Positions 36,927 to 42,500 of a stretch of 42,500 nt of DNA are shown here, piece by piece. The notes beneath the pieces were generated by a model. The model worked only from the letters and a program-made list of their open reading frames with translations, searched no databases and was not told the DNA's origin. The translations under genes and the position numbers were made by a program. Source of the stretch: Bigelowiella natans CCMP2755 (lineage: Eukaryota > Cercozoa > Chlorarachniophyceae); the NCBI GenBank assembly GCA_000320545.1, contig ADNK01000157.1:1-42500 (forward strand). The letters are read 5' to 3'. Every line of letters begins with the position of its first letter. Positions within the stretch are counted from its first letter, which is position 1.

Positions 36927-38288
36927 GTGTGTGTGTGTGTGTGTTAAGTGTGTTAGAAGTACCGTGCACTCTGGCATCGCTGGCCAGTGGCAGGGGTCTA
37001 ACGCTCGGTTTTTTGGGCATCTTGGCCATAACCAAGCCCGCTGCGATCGCCGCAGGATCATCCTTTCGCTCTCCTCCTTCTTTTCCCCGAACCCCCTCTT
37101 CTCCATAATATCCAAAGAACTCCGACAACTGTGTTTCTGGAGAAGGCGTCCGGTCGTCGTCGTTGTCGTCTTCGAGTCTACTGCCAGCGCTGACCTGCTG
37201 CTTGGGTCTTGAAGGTGGAAGTGACGATTCGGCAGCGTCATGATGATCCAGGCGCCAAACGTTGGGGGATGTGGCCACGTAGTGCCTAATGAGTTGTAGC
37301 AACAGTGATACATCATAAGCGGTTGTCTTTTCAAATGATAATCCGTCGTTTCGTCTCATCGAATGAGAACAATTTGAAAAGTTGTTTTCAAATATAGTAA
37401 TCAAGCTTACCCGTCGTCTATCCAGGCGCTGGCAGCTGGGGATTTGGAATAGTGACGTGAAAGAGATGATCTTGAACGTTGCAGCGCCACCGAACTGGAA
37501 GTTTTCCGCACGTTATCTGTCCCTTTACCCATAATCCTTCCCCCGGACGCCGTAATTGATACTCGACGATTTGAGAGTGGGGTAGTGCCATCTCTGGAGA
37601 CGACACCTCGTCTCTCGTTGAATCGCTGGCTAACATCGTGAACACTTGGTCCTTTACTACTTCCTCTCCCTCCTCCATCCCCCTTCACGCTGAACTCTTC
37701 CCAGAGCGATTGACCGAAGGATACGGCATCTTCGTCACCACCATTCACCCGCCTTGCTTGTGATTGGCTGGGAGTAGCTGCAGGCATCACGCTGCTACCC
37801 TGCCGGAGAGATGATCGAGTTTGGTGGTGTGACGGAAGGCGCGGTCGCAGACTCGGCGAGCGCTCGGTAGGTATATCGGATAGACTGTATGGCCACCGTA
37901 TCATCGTGCTATCGTCCCCACCTGTACCTAAACCACCGAATGGGGATTGTGTGGCCGGTGGGGCGGCAGCTGCTCCACCCCGAAGTGCGTGCTGCCGTGC
38001 TTGCTTGTGATGATATGGACTCTGCGGGTGCTGCTCGTTTTGTTTACGATGTAAGAGTTGCAGTAATTGTTGTTGGTGCTGCTGCAGCTGCTGATCATGA
38101 TGATGATGATGATGACGTATCTTTCTCCTCGCCTTTAACGTTTTTGTGGAATCTTCCTGCATACTGAGTGAAGGGCCTCCCGCTGTGGTAAATTGAGCAG
38201 GAGGCTGCGGTGAAAGCAGCATAATCACAGCGGAACCCAGTGCGAAGCTTAGGAGAGACGTCGGACGGGGCCACCTACGCTGCTTCAT
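27289..38288 (-). CDS. Giant protein (~2,613 aa): N-terminal hydrophobic anchor, low-complexity middle, C-terminal coiled coil
   Basis: Fifteen minus-strand exons join in phase: 37411-38288, 36963-37285, 35449-36750, 35032-35121, 34566-34807, 34072-34206, 31268-33895, 30707-30966, 30176-30453, 29873-30023, 29484-29697, 28312-29244, 27868-28071, 27581-27628 and 27289-27444. The first ATG (MKQRRWPRPTSLLSFALG, then SAVIMLLSP) gives a signal anchor or signal peptide. Residues ~60-1840 are low-complexity (His, Gln, Ser, Pro and acidic runs). They contain a twice-used motif, YVATSPNVW and YVATSPHVW. The last ~750 residues are heptad-rich coiled coil (RIAILEERSNNARKELYRLS, EKNKTLENIDSAITELHQSV, LRRQVGELEWESLQTS, LERLREAAKSEKLV, AELVSK). 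Golgin-like tether or surface fibre are both possible; neither is shown. Exon 27581-27628 is the least certain. Confidence 0.75.
28107..28149. repeat. (G)n(GA)n tract in intron
   Basis: Lies between the coiled-coil exons 27868-28071 and 28312-29244. Confidence 0.9.
30536..30618. repeat. (TA)n and (GT)n microsatellites in intron
   Basis: TA run about 30536-30565 and GT run about 30582-30618, between coiled-coil exons. A G run of 14 or so bases lies at about 30459-30473, next to the acceptor of exon 30176-30453. Confidence 0.95.
36888..36944. repeat. Compound (CT)n(GT)n microsatellite in intron
   Basis: Lies within the 212-nt intron between exons 36963-37285 and 35449-36750 of the giant gene. 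Confidence 0.95.
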
Positions 38289-38581
38289 GCTAACGAGTAA
38301 GAGGAGGGTTGACAAAGCGGGAATCAGTGAACATGAATATTCTACATACAAACGTATTTATATTTATATATACGTAACATTTGATATAATTAAGGCCGTT
38401 GTGTGCATGTATGTCTTGTGGAGTAGGTAATGTCGTATGAGAGAGTGTGTTTGAATGACGCAGCAATAGATAGCTTTATAGCCCCACTCTTGCTACCCAC
38501 ACTATGTAGAAGATAAAGAATAGTGAGAAGTACAACCCTCGAAGATTGTCTCGGTGATTCTCCATCAAATAGGACGTTGCT
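38289..38581. promoter_or_regulatory. Divergent region upstream of the giant gene
   Basis: Between the giant gene's ATG (minus) and the first plus-strand coding exon at 38582. AT-rich stretch at about 38350-38395. No CATGCTAGCATG copy. Confidence 0.4.
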
Positions 38582-39340
38582 ATGGAACGACGAATGGGGC
38601 TTCAGCAATTAATGTGAGCTCTGAAATATATCTGCGTCCATCTCGTTCTCCTGAATTGGGATGCAGGTATCACCAAATGCCAGATGAAATCGATTTGAGT
38701 CATGAAATGGGCACAATATTTGGTTTCGAGACGGAGTTAATGCAATCATGCTTACAAATGCCTTGCCGTGGTTAACTGTGGAGCTCTCGATTCACGCTCA
38801 CAAATCAGTTACAATGTGTATCGCTAAATTTTCGCAGTGTGTTCGTATTCACCTCTTCGCCTCCAGGCTGCGGGCCACACTAAAGCACTACTGAACGCAG
38901 ACACGAAGATGTGTCATCGAACCCATTCACACAATTAAATTAAAAGAGTTTAGTGTAAATGAGGCACTGGAGGGTGTCATAAATGCGGAATCGGCTTTCA
39001 AAGGAAAGAACGATGTAATCATCGACAATTAAGTGGATGTATCGATGGCCACCTTCAAACACTTCAAACGTGCTATTTCGAGCATTTCCAAGGGGGGGAG
39101 GCCGCCATTCCTGATCGTTCAGACAGGTTGTGCAGTTGTTGTACTTGGATGGATCTTTTCAGCATTATATCCTACATCTCTGCATCCAAAAAGGGAGCTA
39201 TCCTATGCATTAGCTATCAATTTGAGGTATTGAGAAATGTCGCAGCTGTGTATTCTCGACCAGGATTCTATGAGGAATTCGTGATGATCTTAAAAAAAAA
39301 CTCTGCAACGGAGAATCTGAGATTCGAGACATCTCAAATT
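38582..39340 (+). CDS. Probable plus-strand coding exons, RGS-like segment; separate gene or 5' part of the tetraspanin gene
   Basis: Three exon-like stretches on the plus strand. An ATG at 38582 (MERRMGLQQLM) runs to a strong donor at 38614 (gtgagc) and joins in phase to YHQMPDEIDLSHEMG, IFGFETELMQSCLQ (about 38669-38770). A second stretch, about 38900-39013, reads VIEPIHTIKLKEFSV and EALEGVINAESAFKGK before a donor at gtaatc. A third, about 39164-39340, reads FEVLRNVAAVYSRPGFYEEF and ILKKNSATENLRFE. The last resembles RGS helices (F-x-x-F-x-x-x...E-N-L-x-F), which accelerate GTP hydrolysis by G-alpha. The joins between stretches are unresolved. A donor at 39341 (a|gtcgta, phase 1) matches the phase of the tetraspanin exon at 39867. 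Confidence 0.35.
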
Positions 39341-39866
39341 TCAAGTCGTAACTTAATTTTGGAATTATTTTAACATGAATTGCAACGTCATCGCCTCTTC
39401 AAATGTGTCTGAGCATAGGCCTTCCCTCCAAATAATTTAAAAAAAAAAGCGGATAACTTTCTCACAGGATGTAGGTTGTCGTTCGATGGGATTCACGTGG
39501 TAAAGTAAGAGAACGTTGTGGTTAGTGATAAGCGACATAGCTTGCCTGATGTCGCTTACGCTTTTCCCAATTATATTTGAGTGGACAATGCCACAGAACC
39601 CATTAGGCACTAAAGTACATAAATTCTGATCGCAGCTGCTGCGTACAAACTCACTCTGCGGAGTGAAAAGGTGAGATCTTTCTCCGAGACACAACAGATA
39701 TCTCTGTCGTCGTCATTAAGCACGTTAGATCAGTTTTAGATCTTGCACTCTGCTCACTAAGTTTCTTTGCAAACCAAACCGAACGACAATGGGGCTGGGC
39801 ACAGGCATGGCTGCATTTGCCTTGTTAACAGTGCAGATGCTGAAGTATGTTGCTCTCTGTCATCAG

Positions 39867-40217
39867 ATTCGTACAAATCAAAATCGCAGCTTGAATCTAA
39901 GCGCTCTCATCGCAATTTACCGCCGAAGAATGAATTCCGCAAGTTTGTAGGGATCTCGGTCATGGGAATATCGTTTTTTCTTGGGGTAAAGAGACTCGAC
40001 CATCATGGTAGACACGAGAATGAGGTTGAATATCGATATGCAGGTAGTGGCATTTGGGTTGATGGGTACCGGCATCTCGATCCTGGAACGTTCTATGGAT
40101 GTGCAGGCTGAAGTTGAGCTTCTCAACGACTTGCCGTTGGTTGTACCAATTGTCTCCAAGTCTATTTCCGTGCATGATGATTTGGATTTGGATATATCCG
40201 TCGATAACATATGATGC

Positions 40218-40267
<50 letters not shown>

Positions 40268-41681
40268 TGATCGTATAAAAGTCCTCCTCGTCCTACCCTA
40301 CTACCTGGCAGGTAACAATATCTTGGACAATTCTATTTCTTGGGGTAGCGGCCATCGTGACCTGCGTAAGAGCTCTAAACTTTTGTATTACCCAAATATT
40401 ATTAACATCGAACTTTATGTTTCTACAAGTCAATAATCAGCTAAAATTGTATTCTTCTGACATTGGTGTCAAATCGCTGCTCACATTGACAGGTTGCAGG
40501 ATTTTGGGGAGGCCGGCATCAGAAGCGTTTCTACCTTACCATTTTTCTATTCTTCCTCTTCAGTTAAAACAAATAAGCATTCTAAACAGTTCCAAGCACT
40601 TTCTTAATTTGTTCTGTGGATTTCTGGCTGATCTTCTCTCGTGCCACCTTAGTTTCGTGGCTTTTTGCTTCTTTTTGTTATTGCAGCTATTATGCTAGTG
40701 CAACTGTGTATGGGTGCATTCTTGTTCACGTATGAGACAACTGGGGTTCTTGATTCAATTGTCAGAGATAGGTGGTTTGAGGAGGGTACAGGTCGAACAT
40801 GCCTAAACACCGTAGCGACGTTCAGCGGGCTGATGCTTATTGTTTTTCCTTTTGCATACCAGAAGCGAGGCAATTGCGAGTGAGCTACCAGGTTCCCGTA
40901 CATTTCTAAGCATTTGCTCTCATTTTGATCACCCAAACAGAAGCATGTGCGGTGCCGTATGCGGCCTTGTTCCCCGGACAAAGAATAGATTACGATAATT
41001 TTATTCTGCCTTTCTTTCTTTCAGAATTTCTACGGATGTTGTGGATGGTCCGACCCTTTCGATTCTCGAGCATCTGGTTACAACACCCCATGCCCCATAG
41101 CCTCTCCGACAGCATGTCGCGATGAAACTCTGCAGTGGCTGGGGGAGAACTACACTCCAGCAGCAATATTCGCCATCTCGTTCGCCTTAATTCAGGTATG
41201 CTATGAAAACATAAGGATGATTCATGTACGTCGATGTTGGTGTGTACTGCATGCTAAATGATACATATTGATCCACGGAGATTTCGTGATTCTTCTTTTC
41301 CTTTACCATTTTCTTGCTGTCTTTTACTTTCATCAGAATTCTCCCCCCCCCCCCCTCTCTCTCTTATACCCCCTTCGCTCCCTCCTTCCCTCTTTTTCCT
41401 TATGCGCTACCGTGGTTCAACTACAATGAGCGTGTGCGTTTCTTCTTTCCAATATCTAGATATGTCTAGATGTAGTGTATAGAGGTGTGTGCATCGCGTG
41501 TGTGCACAGCTAGACAGCCATGATAACCATGTAACGTATCATGTGCGGTACTCTAGCTTTTGATTCCATGCACTAAAAGCGTTTCGTGTTTTTAACTGCT
41601 CAGTTGGTGGCTGTCCTCGCCACAGTTATGCTTCTCATGAAGGGAAAGAATCATGACCATGACGATTGGATCCCTTGGTGA
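39867..41681 (+). CDS. Tetraspanin family membrane protein, N-terminal exon uncertain
   Basis: Seven exons join in phase: 39867-39985, 40044-40151, 40312-40365, 40493-40562, 40687-40811, 41025-41195 and 41604-41681 (stop). TM1 is formed across a 58-nt intron (FVGISVMGISFFLG joined to VVAFGLMGTGISIL). A short outer loop leads to TM2 (SWTILFLGVAAIVTC), a cytosolic loop (GFWGGRHQKR) and TM3 (FYLTIFLFFLFTIMLVQLCM). The large extracellular loop carries the family hallmark CCG (NFYGCCGWSDPF) plus further cysteines (NTPCP, TACRD). TM4 starts at PAAIFAISFALIQ and ends LVAVLATVMLLMKG, followed by a short His/Asp-rich tail. Tetraspanins organise membrane microdomains. No in-frame ATG is found in 39867-39985. 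The start is either a small exon near 39789 or lies in the upstream RGS-like exons. Confidence 0.82.
40218..40267. repeat. (TA)n microsatellite in intron
   Basis: Pure TA run between tetraspanin exons 40044-40151 and 40312-40365. A C run of about 13 bases lies at about 41343-41355 in the last intron. Confidence 0.95.
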
Positions 41682-42500
41682 GGCACTAACTAGAGGATAC
41701 GCACAAGTCTAGAAGTACACGATCGAAGCGTGTAGTCACTCAGCCGCATCACTTTCTAGCTTTGTCTACGCTCATGCTGCGTTGGTGGATAATGAAATCA
41801 TAACCGTGCTAGAGTGAGCGTGCACATACTAGCATGTCTATACGATTGCTCAGCTTTCTCTCGCGCGACAACGCAAATTATCATGCTAGCATGCGTGCTG
41901 CGTGTATTACGGCGCTGAGCTGACAATACAAGAATAACCGACCTTGTTTGAAGCCTAAATGCTGTGACTCACAATATTGGGCATACATACTAGCTAGCTA
42001 GCTAGCTAGGTAACCTCTAGATACAGTTTACTATGTTTTAGAGATGGGCTTAGCTAGCTAACAAACTAGCTAACTAGTTAGACCTTGCTGCATTCTGTAA
42101 GCTAAACATCTCTTTGCTAGCTTCTGGAGTTTGCTGGCTCTTTATGAAAACGGTAAATGATTCATGAGAAAGCAAAGAACTAGACTGTTGCCCTGCATGT
42201 AGCCATGCTAGCTAGCTAGCATGCTTGTCTAAGCCAGTAAGCCACATACATGCTAGCATGCAGGACAGGAATTTCACGTACATGTATACGTAGAAGTGCC
42301 ACTCTAGCTAGCTAGCTAGCATTCTACAGCATGCTAGCATGATTAAGCTCATTGTCTAGATCGTAGAGCAAGAAAAACTGAATAACTCAACATATAGGAT
42401 CAATTCTACAAAGTCATCGTTTCAATGCTCTAGTGCTCTAGATACGAATAGCGGCCGTGCTACTGCTACTGCTGAAACATCCCCGATGAGCTACAAAACT
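41682..42500. other. 3' flank of the tetraspanin gene, densest CATGCTAGCATG cluster
   Basis: No gene seen to the end of the window. CATGCTAGCATG is exact at 41882-41893, 42249-42260 and 42330-42341. An extended 20-nt version with added GCTA units is at 42204-42223. GCTA runs occur near 41993-42009, 42051, 42116 and 42303-42321. Confidence 0.75.

Noticed and set aside
38609-38775. Minus-strand exon-like stretch (NHGKAFVSMIALTP to a stop)
   Set aside because: The same bases read well on the plus strand with a strong donor at 38614 and an in-phase ATG at 38582, so the plus reading was preferred.
39437-39694. 85-codon minus-strand frame with an internal strong donor (SEFVRSSCDQNLCTLV)
   Set aside because: It looks partly coding, but no in-frame ATG and no partner exons could be joined. 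It would lie antisense to plus-strand introns. Kept as unsupported.

Overview
This is nuclear DNA from a eukaryote. It shows dense GT-AG spliceosomal introns (many only about 55-65 nt), abundant microsatellites, a secretory-pathway SNARE, a tetraspanin and Golgi-type glycosyltransferases, and no prokaryotic operon structure. The lineage cannot be fixed from the sequence alone. The gene density (about one gene per 4.7 kb), many short introns and protein set fit a unicellular protist or alga; a chlorarachniophyte-like genome is one guess and nothing more. I rebuilt gene models by hand from splice sites, reading-frame phase and family similarity.

Layout: nine main transcription units alternate in strand. 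(1) + 425-5621, a Tat-SF1/CUS2-type splicing factor, 5'-partial, with a damaged first RRM. (2) - 6533-10599, a SANT/Myb-like nuclear protein. (3) + 11103-15257, a secreted LamG-fold protein with a cysteine-containing C-terminal domain. (4) - 16285-17845, a longin R-SNARE of VAMP7 type. (5) + 18424-19142, the alpha subunit of the nascent polypeptide-associated complex. (6) - 20357-22818, a putative secretory glycosyltransferase. (7) + 23600-25942, a GT25-GT23-like two-domain glycosyltransferase. (8) - 27289-38288, an 11-kb gene for a protein of about 2,613 residues with an N-terminal hydrophobic anchor, a long low-complexity middle and a C-terminal coiled coil. (9) + 39867-41681, a tetraspanin, with further plus-strand exons from 38582 that may belong to it or to a separate RGS-like gene.

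The most striking pattern lies between the genes. Every 3'-to-3' gap (5622-6532, 15258-16284, 19143-20356, 25943-27288) and the region downstream of the tetraspanin (41682-42500) carries the exact 12-nt palindrome CATGCTAGCATG and/or runs of GCTAGC/CATG. By eye none of the divergent promoter gaps has the 12-mer. Eight exact copies were found, all downstream of genes.

Four of the nine genes (3, 4, 6, 7) are secretory or endomembrane proteins, and 8 and 9 also carry membrane-targeting segments. I see no evidence that they are co-regulated. Microsatellites sit almost wholly in introns and are densest in genes 1 and 2. No rRNA, tRNA, CRISPR or recognisable transposase was found.
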